From positions 67,330 through 131,329 of the forward strand of contig NZ_BAABKD010000007.1 of the NCBI RefSeq assembly GCF_039543645.1: 64,000 nt of DNA, read 5' to 3'. The position numbers and the translations under genes are program-made. How positions within the stretch are numbered: position 1 is the stretch's first letter; each line of letters begins with the position of its first letter. The notes under the pieces are model-generated. The model was not told the origin of the DNA. It did not search any database and saw only the letters and a list, made by a program, of their open reading frames with translations. The DNA is from Paenalcaligenes hermetiae. Its GTDB lineage: Bacteria > Pseudomonadota > Gammaproteobacteria > Burkholderiales > Burkholderiaceae_B. Shown one piece after another: positions 1-7,481 of the stretch.

Positions 1-739
1 TAAACTGCTTGGCAATGTGAGCAAGGGTTTGCTCTTCGTCAAACTGTCCGCTGACAATTAGCACTGCATTATCGGGCTGATAATAAAGGCGGTAAAAAGC
101 GCGTAGTTGTTCAATGTCTACCTGCTCTACGTCACTGCGTGCGCCAATGGTGCTTTTGCCATAGTTATGCCACTGGTATGCAGCAGACTGCATGGTCTGC
201 ATCAGGACTCTAAATGGGCTGTTTTCCCCACGCTCCATTTCATTGCGCACCACGGTCATTTCTGCATCCAGATCGGCTTTGGCGATACTGGCGTTGACCA
301 TGACATCGGCCTGCCAGTCTAAGTACCAGTTTAAGGTTTCTGGGTTAGCAGCAAAAGTGGCATAGTAGTTAGTGCGGTCTAAAGAAGTGGTGCCATTAGC
401 GGCTAAACCCCGCTTAGAAAACTCACCAAGCGCATTTGGCATGCTGGGCGTGCCACGAAAAAGCATATGCTCCAACAAGTGTGCCATGCCTGTCTGCCCA
501 TAGTTTTCATGTCTGGAGCCAACCAAATAGGTCATATTAACTGTTGTGTTTGGGCGTGAGGCGTCAGGGGCAAAGAGTACTTTTAAGCCATTTTTTAATC
601 GGTATTCGGTGACACCCTCGACACTGGTGATTTGTTCTACACCAGCAGGTAGGGCATATACTATCGTTGGCGATAAAAAAATACCAATAAGGCTTAAGTA
701 GTGAGCCTGTTTCGCTACAGACTTAAATGCTGTCAACAT
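1..739 (-). CDS. M16 family zinc metallopeptidase, N-terminal part (runs off the window)
   Basis: Open reading frame from an ATG at 739 to the left edge with no stop, so the C-terminus is missing. Residues 1 to about 29 look like a signal peptide or N-terminal anchor, with a likely cleavage after VYA. The inverted zinc motif HLLEH (HxxEH) lies at residues 87-91, inside the typical M16 context (SRHENYGQTGMAHLLEHML). M16 proteins such as pitrilysin and processing-peptidase-like enzymes degrade peptides in the periplasm. In many proteobacteria two M16 genes are adjacent, but only one is visible here. It is separated by only 22 bp from the upstream VWA gene on the same strand, so cotranscription is possible. 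The family call is firm; the substrate is unknown. Confidence 0.88.
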   Translation of the reverse strand, partial: MLTAFKSVAKQAHYLSLIGIFLSPTIVYALPAGVEQITSVEGVTEYRLKNGLKVLFAPDASRPNTTVNMTYLVGSRHENYGQTGMAHLLEHMLFRGTPSMPNALGEFSKRGLAANGTTSLDRTNYYATFAANPETLNWYLDWQADVMVNASIAKADLDAEMTVVRNEMERGENSPFRVLMQTMQSAAYQWHNYGKSTIGARSDVEQVDIEQLRAFYRLYYQPDNAVLIVSGQFDEEQTLAHIAKQF

Positions 740-761
740 ATAGCCATCCTATGGGTCGGAA

Positions 762-1937
762 TTATTTCGAGAGTTGTTGCATGGCGGACTCTAAGCCATG
801 CACAGTTAACGGGTACATGCGGTCCTGGAGCAGTTGTCGGATCATGAGCACCGATTGATGATACATCCACCGTTCGGTCTTGGTAGGGTTTAGCCAGACT
901 GTTTTAGGCCATGTTTCTATAAAACGCTGTAACCAAAGGTGCCCAGGTTCTTCATTATGATGCTCGACCGAGCCCCCTACATGAGTGATTTCAAAGGGAC
1001 TCATGGTGGCATCACCGACAAAAATGACACGCCAGTCCTCATTGTATTTACTCAATACATCTAAAGTAGAAATGCGCTCATCAAAACGTCGGCGATTATT
1101 TTTCCAAAGCCACTCATAAGGACAGTTATGAAAATAAAAAACCTCTAAGTGCTTGAATTCGCTACGCGCCGCTGAAAATAGCTCCTCTACGCGTCGAATA
1201 TGGCTATCCATGCTGCCACCTACGTCAAGCAGCATAAGCACTTTAATTGTATTACGTCGCTCAGGACGCATTTGTATGTCGAGCAGACCGGCTTGTTGGG
1301 CGGTGTGGTGGATGGTTTTATCCAAGTCCAGTTCGGTTGCAGCTCCCTCACGTGCAAAGCGGCGTAAGCGCCGTAATGCCATTTTAAAATTTCGGGTGCC
1401 TAGTTCAACCTGATCATCGTAATCACTAAACTCGCGCTTTTCCCATACTTTAACGGCGGTGAAATTGCCCTTAGACGGCCCCCCAACGCGAATGCCTTGG
1501 GGGTGATAGCCGCCGTGACCAAAAGGGGAGCTGCCGCCTGTGCCTACCCATTTATTGCCACCGGCATGACGCTCCTTTTGTTCTTCTAGGGTTTTTTTAA
1601 ATTTTTCAATGAGCTCGGCAAGATCATGAGTCGCCAATGCGGCTTTTTCGGCGTCGCTAAGTTGGCGCTCTAGGGTTTTGATAAGCCAGTCTGCGGGAAT
1701 GGTATGACCCTTTGCGATCTCTTTGCTAAGCAAGCCATAAAACTGGCCAAAAGCCCGATCATATTTGTCGAATAGGCTTTCGTCTTTAATTAGCACCAGT
1801 CGGGCTAAGTAGTAGAATTCGTCAATAGAAAGCGCTGCTGCAGAACTACATAGACTTTCGATCAGTGTTATAAACTCTTGAATCGAAACAGGCAGGCGGT
1901 GCTGACGTAAAAAATAAAAAAACCGAATAAGCATCAT
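762..1937 (-). CDS. VWA domain-containing protein (CoxE-like), partner of MoxR ATPase
   Basis: About 391 residues. The C-terminal half carries a von Willebrand A fold with the MIDAS signature DVGGS (DxGxS), which binds a divalent metal. The N-terminal half is helical and charged, as in CoxE-like proteins. The gene follows a MoxR-type AAA+ ATPase; such MoxR/VWA pairs act as chaperone-like metal-insertion or assembly factors in the cytoplasm. I take the ATG at 1937, four bases after the moxR stop. An ATG at 1961 would give eight more residues and overlap moxR by 20 bp. The client protein is unknown and no obvious metalloenzyme is adjacent. Confidence 0.85.
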   Translation of the reverse strand: MMLIRFFYFLRQHRLPVSIQEFITLIESLCSSAAALSIDEFYYLARLVLIKDESLFDKYDRAFGQFYGLLSKEIAKGHTIPADWLIKTLERQLSDAEKAALATHDLAELIEKFKKTLEEQKERHAGGNKWVGTGGSSPFGHGGYHPQGIRVGGPSKGNFTAVKVWEKREFSDYDDQVELGTRNFKMALRRLRRFAREGAATELDLDKTIHHTAQQAGLLDIQMRPERRNTIKVLMLLDVGGSMDSHIRRVEELFSAARSEFKHLEVFYFHNCPYEWLWKNNRRRFDERISTLDVLSKYNEDWRVIFVGDATMSPFEITHVGGSVEHHNEEPGHLWLQRFIETWPKTVWLNPTKTERWMYHQSVLMIRQLLQDRMYPLTVHGLESAMQQLSK

Positions 1938-1941
1938 GGGG

Positions 1942-2781
1942 TTAACGACCGTAGCGCGCAATGCGCTCTAACAACGATAGGTCTTGTTCATTTTTGATTA
2001 ATGCACCAATGAGAGGGGTTGTGGCTTGGTCTGCCTGACGGATGCTTTCTGGTGTGGCATCGTGACTAAGGAGCAGTTGTAACCAGTCCAAGAGTTCCGA
2101 TGTGGATGGTTTTTTCTTTAAGCCTGGTGCATTACGCAAGGCATAAAAAGTATCTAATGCAGCCTGTAGCAAGTCATCGGCGAGTTGCGGGAAGTGGACT
2201 TTAACGATGGCGCTGAGCGTGTCGGCATCGGGAAAACGAATGTAATGGAAAAAGCAGCGCCGTAAAAACGCATCGGGGAGTTCTTTTTCGTTATTCGAGG
2301 TGATGATAATTAAAGGCCGGTGCTGCGCGCGGATCGTCTGCTGGGTTTCATAAACATGAAACTCCATTTTGTCGATTTCGCGTAGTAAGTCATTAGGAAA
2401 CTCAATATCTGCCTTATCAATTTCATCAATAAGCACCACAGTGGGCTCAGGGGATTCAAACGCCTCCCAAAGCGCACCTTTTACAATATAGTTGCTGATC
2501 TGATGTACTCGCTCATCACCTAACTGTGAATCCCGTAGGCGGGAAACAGCATCGTATTCATAGAGACCTTGTTGTGCTTTAGTTGTGGATTTGATGTGCC
2601 ATTGTAGTAAGGGACGGTCGAGCGCAGCGGCGACCTCTTCGGCTAAGAGGGTTTTTCCGGTGCCGGGCTCACCTTTGATAAGTAAGGGTCGTTGTAGCGT
2701 TAAGGCGGCGTTAACGGCCATTTTCAGGTCGTCTGTAGCAACGTAACGGCGGGTGCCTTCAAAGCGATTAGTGTGACTCAT
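1942..2781 (-). CDS. MoxR family AAA+ ATPase
   Basis: A 279-residue AAA+ ATPase of the MoxR class. Walker A is GEPGTGKT near residue 37-44, Walker B is VVLIDEIDKAD near residue 115-125, and sensor and arginine-finger elements follow (TSNNEKELPDAFLRRC). Length and motifs match small MoxR proteins that work with a VWA protein as an ATP-driven maturation chaperone. The gene sits between DUF1841 (9 bp upstream) and the VWA gene on the same strand, so the three likely form an operon. The target is not evident from the sequence. Confidence 0.9.
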   Translation of the reverse strand: MSHTNRFEGTRRYVATDDLKMAVNAALTLQRPLLIKGEPGTGKTLLAEEVAAALDRPLLQWHIKSTTKAQQGLYEYDAVSRLRDSQLGDERVHQISNYIVKGALWEAFESPEPTVVLIDEIDKADIEFPNDLLREIDKMEFHVYETQQTIRAQHRPLIIITSNNEKELPDAFLRRCFFHYIRFPDADTLSAIVKVHFPQLADDLLQAALDTFYALRNAPGLKKKPSTSELLDWLQLLLSHDATPESIRQADQATTPLIGALIKNEQDLSLLERIARYGR

Positions 2782-2790
2782 AGGTATGGA

Positions 2791-3216
2791 TTAGATAGAA
2801 GTATGACGATAAATCAGTTCAAGATAACGCTCGTTATCCAATGGCTTATTTAAGCGTTGTGCCTCCCAAATGACCTCACCTAAGGCCTCCATAATACGGT
2901 GGCTTGCTTCGTGTGGGTCAAGAGTAGCTGCAAGCCGCTCGTAAGCGGCTTTGATGCCAGGGGGTTGATCAATTGAGACTTGCTCCTGAATAGCCAAGTG
3001 CATAGATAGGTGTAAAAACGGATTGGTTTGTCCTTTTTCTACCGTGTAATCTTGATTGATCGCCTCTGGCTTTTCAAGTAGTTCGTGGTATTCGGGGTGC
3101 TGTTGAATCAGTTGCACCGCCATATTTTCTAATGGGCTTACCAATTGCTTCTGGCGATATTTTTGCCAGGCTTCGATGAAAAACTGACGTACTTGTTCTC
3201 GAGACGGGTTAAACAT
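2791..3216 (-). CDS. DUF1841 family protein
   Basis: A small soluble protein of about 141 residues starting MFNPSREQVRQFF, the usual start of the betaproteobacterial DUF1841 family. A GTG at 3228 would add four residues. The ATG at 3216 is preferred because a GGA lies seven bases upstream and the product start matches the family as I know it. The middle contains HP-rich stretches (QQHPEYHELL, NPFLHLSMHLAIQEQ), which are characteristic. It is likely the first gene of the DUF1841-moxR-VWA operon and is divergent from icd. The function is unknown. Confidence 0.82.
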   Translation of the reverse strand: MFNPSREQVRQFFIEAWQKYRQKQLVSPLENMAVQLIQQHPEYHELLEKPEAINQDYTVEKGQTNPFLHLSMHLAIQEQVSIDQPPGIKAAYERLAATLDPHEASHRIMEALGEVIWEAQRLNKPLDNERYLELIYRHTSI

Positions 3217-3382
3217 GTAAAGATCCACAAAATGAAATCCATAACATTATGGTAGATGGCTAAAGCCACTTTGTCTTGTTTTGTGACCTTTTTTTAAAAT
3301 TTTCTCTATGAGGCCAAGTTTTTGTCTCGATTTAGTGATAAAAACACAGGCTTTTTTCGTCTTTAGTACAGATTTAGGCTAA

Positions 3383-3415
3383 ACTCTTATATAAGACTAA
3401 CGACTCAGATAAAAC
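3383..3415 (+). promoter_or_regulatory. icd promoter with palindromic operator (same module as upstream of nuo)
   Basis: The near-perfect palindrome ACTCTTATATAAGACT lies at 3383-3398, ACTC follows at 3403-3406, and a -10-like TAAAAC lies at 3410-3415. The same arrangement with identical spacing occurs at 47520-47552 before the nuo operon. The palindrome covers where the -35 region would be, as expected for an operator. The transcription start would be near 3422, giving a leader of about 33 nt with the icd ribosome site (TTGGAG). The site is seen directly; the regulator is unknown. Confidence 0.6.
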
Positions 3416-3454
3416 ATAGGTTTTATCTTCCCTGTTCACTCTATTGGAGCATCC

Positions 3455-4711
3455 ATGTCTTATCAGCATATTAAAGTCCCTGCACAGGGCGAAAAAATTA
3501 CGGTAAATGCCGATTTCTCTTTAAACGTACCCAATCAGCCTATCATTCCTTACATCGAGGGTGATGGTACCGGTGTTGATATTTCCCCCGTTATGATCAA
3601 GGTCGTGGATGCGGCTGTCGAAAAAGCATACGGTGGCGAAAAGAAAATCCACTGGATGGAAGTCTATGCGGGTGAAAAATCCACGCAGGTGTATGGTCCT
3701 GATGTTTGGTTACCCGAAGAAACCCTCGACGCCGTTAAAGACTACGTTGTGTCCATCAAAGGCCCGTTGACCACTCCCGTAGGTGGCGGTATTCGCTCTT
3801 TAAACGTGGCTTTACGTCAGCAGCTTGACCTGTACGTATGTCTACGCCCCGTGCGTTACTTTGCTGGTGTACCTTCCCCCGTTAAGGAGCCAGAAAAAAC
3901 CAACATGGTGATCTTCCGCGAAAACTCTGAAGACATCTATGCAGGTATTGAATTCGAAGCCGAGTCAGCGAACGCTAAAAAACTGATCGAGTTTTTGCAA
4001 AATGAACTCGGTGTAAATAAAATCCGCTTCCCCAACACTTCTGGTATTGGTGTTAAACCCGTATCCAAAGAGGGAACGCAGCGTTTGGTGCGCAAAGCCA
4101 TTCAGTACGCTATTGATAATGATCGTTCCTCTGTGACGCTCGTTCACAAAGGCAACATCATGAAATTCACCGAAGGCGGTTTCCGCGATTGGGGCTACGA
4201 GCTAGCGATGAGCGAGTTCGGCGCAGAGCTGATCGATGGCGGCCCATGGTGCAAATTCAAAAACCCTAAAACAGGTAAAGACATTGTTGTTAAAGACTCC
4301 ATTGCGGATGCGTTCTTACAGCAGATCTTGTTACGTCCCGCTGAATATGATGTGATCGCGACGCTGAACCTAAACGGTGATTACATTTCTGACGCATTAG
4401 CGGCTCAAGTTGGTGGTATTGGTATTGCTCCTGGCGCTAACTTATCCGATTCGGTTGCCATGTTCGAAGCCACCCACGGTACAGCACCTAAGTACGCTGG
4501 CAAAGACTATGTAAACCCAGGTTCTTTGATCTTATCGGCCGAAATGATGCTACGTCATATGGGCTGGACAGAAGCCGCTGATTTGATCATCAGCAGCATG
4601 GAAAAAGCCATTCAGTCCAAAAAAGTCACCTATGACTTTGCCCGACTCATGGAAGGCGCGACTCAGGTTTCCTGCTCTGATTTTGGTAATGTCATGATCG
4701 AAAACATGTAA
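3455..4711 (+). CDS. icd: NADP-dependent isocitrate dehydrogenase
   Basis: A 418-residue protein matching the bacterial homodimeric isocitrate dehydrogenase along its whole length. It oxidatively decarboxylates isocitrate to 2-oxoglutarate in the cytoplasm (TCA cycle). The substrate loop GGGIRSLNVALRQQLDL carries S115, equivalent to the serine phosphorylated by AceK in enterobacteria. The motif KYAGKDYVNPGS fits NADP specificity. GATTGIA-type metal ligands of the family are represented by the conserved DNLNGDYISD-like stretch near residue 307. The ATG at 3455 follows TTGGAGCATCC. It is monocistronic, with a strong terminator 30 bp after the stop and its own promoter/operator module. Confidence 0.97.
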   Translation: MSYQHIKVPAQGEKITVNADFSLNVPNQPIIPYIEGDGTGVDISPVMIKVVDAAVEKAYGGEKKIHWMEVYAGEKSTQVYGPDVWLPEETLDAVKDYVVSIKGPLTTPVGGGIRSLNVALRQQLDLYVCLRPVRYFAGVPSPVKEPEKTNMVIFRENSEDIYAGIEFEAESANAKKLIEFLQNELGVNKIRFPNTSGIGVKPVSKEGTQRLVRKAIQYAIDNDRSSVTLVHKGNIMKFTEGGFRDWGYELAMSEFGAELIDGGPWCKFKNPKTGKDIVVKDSIADAFLQQILLRPAEYDVIATLNLNGDYISDALAAQVGGIGIAPGANLSDSVAMFEATHGTAPKYAGKDYVNPGSLILSAEMMLRHMGWTEAADLIISSMEKAIQSKKVTYDFARLMEGATQVSCSDFGNVMIENM

Positions 4712-4742
4712 ATCTGTTTTTGGTAGCCTGATTGTTATGCTA

Positions 4743-4776
4743 AACCCGTATCACCGATGGTGGTACGGGTTTTTTT
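4743..4776 (+). terminator. Rho-independent terminator of icd
   Basis: Inverted repeat AACCCGTA...TACGGGTT with inner CACC/GGTG pairing, followed by a T run. It lies about 30 bp after the icd stop. Confidence 0.9.
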
Positions 4777-4815
4777 GGTTTAGGTCTTGGCTAGTAGCGA
4801 TAACCCAATATCTAA

Positions 4816-4848
4816 ATAAAAAAACGGCCATAACAAACGTTATGACCG
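4816..4848 (-). terminator. Rho-independent terminator of the CoA-transferase gene
   Basis: On the minus strand a CGG-CATAAC / GTTATG-CCG stem with one internal mismatch is followed by seven Ts. It lies 33 bp beyond the stop of the CoA-transferase gene. Confidence 0.8.
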
Positions 4849-4880
4849 CAAAGGAGACGACAGGTAAATAGTGTATAGGT

Positions 4881-6392
4881 TTATGCTTTAGCTGTTTCTT
4901 GTTGGTGCATACTGCCGTGCTCTTCAAAGCGTAAGTGCCATGATAAGGCCTCCTCTAGGAGGTGAGGTGTATGACCGCCACGTTGGCAAGCGCGCTCAAA
5001 ATAATCCTGAAGTGCGGCTTGGTAATCTGGGTGAACACAGTTTTGGATGACGAGCTCGGCTCGTTCGCGTGGGGCTAAACCACGTAAATCCGCCAAGCCC
5101 TGTTCGGTGACAAGAATATCCACATCGTGCTCGCAATGATCTACATGCGACACCATGGGGACTACACGACTAATCGCTCCCCCTTTAGCCAGGGATTTGG
5201 TCACAAAAATAGATAGGTGAGCATTGCGGGCAAAATCCCCTGAGCCACCAATCCCATTCATCATTTTGGTTCCGCTTACATGGGTGGAGTTGACATTGCC
5301 ATAGAGATCAAACTCTAAGGCGGCATTGATAGCAATAATCCCCAAACGGCGTACGATTTCGGGGTGGTTGCTGATCTCTTGAGGACGCAGCACAATACGA
5401 TCCCGATATTGATCAAGATGGCTGAAAAAATGCTGCATCATAGGAGCGGTTACGGTGATTGAGGATGCCGAAGCAAAGCGCAGCTGCCCAGATTCGAGTA
5501 AATGAAAAGCGCTGTCTTGTAGGACCTCGGAATACATGGTGAGATCTTTAAAATCAGACTCCACTAGCCCCTGAGTGACGGCGTTGGCGATGCTACCTAT
5601 GCCGACCTGTAGCGGGAGGAGAGAGTGATCTAGACGCCCTTCAGCGACTTCGTTTTCTAAGAAGCGCACAATGTGTTGAGCAATAGATTGCGTTTCGGAG
5701 TCGGGAGGAGTTGCAGTAGAAGGGCTGTCTAGGGTATCGGTAAGCACAATAGCGACGATACGCTCGGGGTCAACTGCAATAGCGTTTGTACCTAAGCGTT
5801 GATTCACGCTGGTTAATGGGATGGGGGCACGACCAGGGCGTTTTTTAGGTAAGTAGACATCATGAAAGCCCTCGAGTTCGGCGGGCATAGCGGTGTTGAG
5901 TTCAACAATCACCTGCTTGGCTTGAGCAACAAAACTGGCTGAGTTGCCGACAGAAGTACTTGGCACTATGTGGCCGTCTTCGGTGATCGCAACGGCTTCA
6001 ATTACAGCTACATCAATGGGCTTACCGGGCTCTGCACGTAAATGCTCGGCGAGCTCGGATAAATGCTGGTCATAGAACAGTACTTTGCCTTGGTTAATCG
6101 CACGTCGCATGGTGGCATCGACCTGAAAGGGTGAGCGGCGAGCTAACACATTGGATTCTGCCATTAAACCATCGCTGTTATTACCCAAGGAAGCACCGGT
6201 AAAAAGCGTTAGATTTAATGGGCCTTGTGTTGCCGCTTTGGCGGCCAGAGCGATAGGAATGGCTTTGCTGTCTCCGGCGCGGGTAAAACCACTCATACCG
6301 ATTGTCATGCCTGCTTGGATAAACTGCACCGCTTGCTCAGCTGGCATGACTTTATTGTGCAAGCTCGATAAACGAATACGTTGCTGCCACAT
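4881..6392 (-). CDS. Acetyl-CoA hydrolase/succinyl-CoA:acetate CoA-transferase family protein
   Basis: 503 residues of the class I CoA-transferase family that includes AarC/Cat1 (succinyl-CoA:acetate CoA-transferase) and yeast Ach1. The N-terminal GMSGFTRAGDSKAIP and the TEDGHIVPSTSVGNS stretch are typical. The likely catalytic glutamate, which forms the acyl-glutamyl-CoA intermediate, is in YSEVLQD around residue 290. The glycine-rich GIGGSGDFARNAHLS is near residue 390. It would convert acetate plus succinyl-CoA to acetyl-CoA plus succinate, fitting the acetate uptake genes found 8 kb downstream. It is divergent from a LysR gene that probably controls it. The start at 6392 has AGGAGC upstream. 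Exact acyl specificity is not provable here. Confidence 0.88.
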   Translation of the reverse strand: MWQQRIRLSSLHNKVMPAEQAVQFIQAGMTIGMSGFTRAGDSKAIPIALAAKAATQGPLNLTLFTGASLGNNSDGLMAESNVLARRSPFQVDATMRRAINQGKVLFYDQHLSELAEHLRAEPGKPIDVAVIEAVAITEDGHIVPSTSVGNSASFVAQAKQVIVELNTAMPAELEGFHDVYLPKKRPGRAPIPLTSVNQRLGTNAIAVDPERIVAIVLTDTLDSPSTATPPDSETQSIAQHIVRFLENEVAEGRLDHSLLPLQVGIGSIANAVTQGLVESDFKDLTMYSEVLQDSAFHLLESGQLRFASASSITVTAPMMQHFFSHLDQYRDRIVLRPQEISNHPEIVRRLGIIAINAALEFDLYGNVNSTHVSGTKMMNGIGGSGDFARNAHLSIFVTKSLAKGGAISRVVPMVSHVDHCEHDVDILVTEQGLADLRGLAPRERAELVIQNCVHPDYQAALQDYFERACQRGGHTPHLLEEALSWHLRFEEHGSMHQQETAKA

Positions 6393-6422
6393 AGATTGCT
6401 CCTATCATATGTTGTTTTTGTA

Positions 6423-6439
6423 CTATGAGTTCAGCATAG
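6423..6439. promoter_or_regulatory. Dyad in the CoA-transferase/lysR divergent region
   Basis: CTATG-N7-CATAG inverted repeat in the 97-bp space between the divergent CoA-transferase and LysR-family genes. It has the size and position of a LysR-type recognition site but not the strict T-N11-A form. Confidence 0.35.
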
Positions 6440-6489
6440 CATTACAAATATGACTAAAATCTTTGCATATCATTCCTTTTGTCTATGCT

Positions 6490-7404
6490 ATGTTAAATGT
6501 GATTGCGTTGCGCTATTTTGTAGAAACGGTGCGCTTAAGTAGTTTTACCGCAGCTGCACAATCGCTAGGGGTTAGCCAGTCGACAGTCAGTAAAATGGTG
6601 AAAAACCTCGAGGATCAGATGGGAGAGCAGCTCATTATTCGTAATGGAAAACCCTTATTGCTAAGCGATACTGGTCGAGTCCTTTATGAAAAAGGGGCAA
6701 CGGTCATTGACGCGCTTTTGCATTTGGAAAAAGAGGTTCACGAGATCCAGGCATTGCGTAAAGGACGCGTTCATATCGGTATTCCCCCTATGATCAATCT
6801 GTTATTTACCGATGTGATGAAGCATTTTAGAGAGCAATATCCCAACATTGCGTTACATATTCAAGAGCAGCCTGGACCGGCGATTGAGCAGTTAGTGGCT
6901 AAAGATGAGCTGGATGTAGGTTTTAGTATTGCGCCGATTGACCAGTACTTACCTGTGGTTGGGCAGGCGGTGGCAAGTTATCCTGTTTATGCTATTTTCA
7001 CGCCTGAATTGTTGCCACGCAGCAAAAGTGGGTTAAGCCTAGCTCAAGTCGCTAAAAAACCACTTTTATTATTGAACGATGATTTTGGTTTGACGCGTTT
7101 ATTGCGACAGCGTTTTGCAAAAGAACAATTACAGCCACGGATTTATGCACAAAGCAGCCAGTGGGACTGGTTAATTTCGATGGCGCAAGCTGGGTTGGGG
7201 GTGGCGCTATTACCAGAGCCGTTTTGTCAGCGTTTGCCTGAAACGCTAACTTATCGCTTGATTGAAGAGTCGGAACCATTATTTTGGCAGGTAGTGTTGT
7301 TATGGAATGGTCGTTATTTATCTCAAGCGGCACGGGCGTGGTTGGAGTGCTGTCAGGATTTGCTTGGAGGCACGTGGCTAGAAGCAGAGGAAAGCGAGCT
7401 ATAA
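6490..7404 (+). CDS. LysR family transcriptional regulator
   Basis: About 304 residues. The winged helix-turn-helix occupies residues 1-60 (ALRYFVETVRLSSFTAAAQ, then LGVSQSTVSKMVKNLEDQ). The LysR substrate-binding fold follows from about residue 90 (GRVHIGIPP). I choose the ATG at 6490, which gives the canonical MLNVIALRYF start; a TTG at 6463 could add nine residues. It is divergent from the CoA-transferase gene, a classic arrangement for a LysR activator and its target, with a dyad between them. The effector is unknown, possibly an organic acid or a CoA-linked metabolite. Confidence 0.92.
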   Translation: MLNVIALRYFVETVRLSSFTAAAQSLGVSQSTVSKMVKNLEDQMGEQLIIRNGKPLLLSDTGRVLYEKGATVIDALLHLEKEVHEIQALRKGRVHIGIPPMINLLFTDVMKHFREQYPNIALHIQEQPGPAIEQLVAKDELDVGFSIAPIDQYLPVVGQAVASYPVYAIFTPELLPRSKSGLSLAQVAKKPLLLLNDDFGLTRLLRQRFAKEQLQPRIYAQSSQWDWLISMAQAGLGVALLPEPFCQRLPETLTYRLIEESEPLFWQVVLLWNGRYLSQAARAWLECCQDLLGGTWLEAEESEL

Positions 7405-7425
7405 ATAGGCGCACCGCCCATACAT

Positions 7426-7458
7426 AAAAAAACCCCAAGCATGTATTAAGGCTTGGGG
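7426..7458 (-). terminator. Rho-independent terminator of the ATP sulfurylase gene
   Basis: CCCCAAGC...GCTTGGGG stem. On the minus strand it is followed by TTTTTTT, just past the stop of the sat-like gene. Confidence 0.85.
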
Positions 7459-7481
7459 GTAAGGGATGATGGATAAAATGA

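Noticed and set aside
7052..7404. Minus-strand frame inside the 3' part of the LysR gene
   Set aside because: It overlaps a clear LysR protein fully, runs through the terminator and shows no family features.
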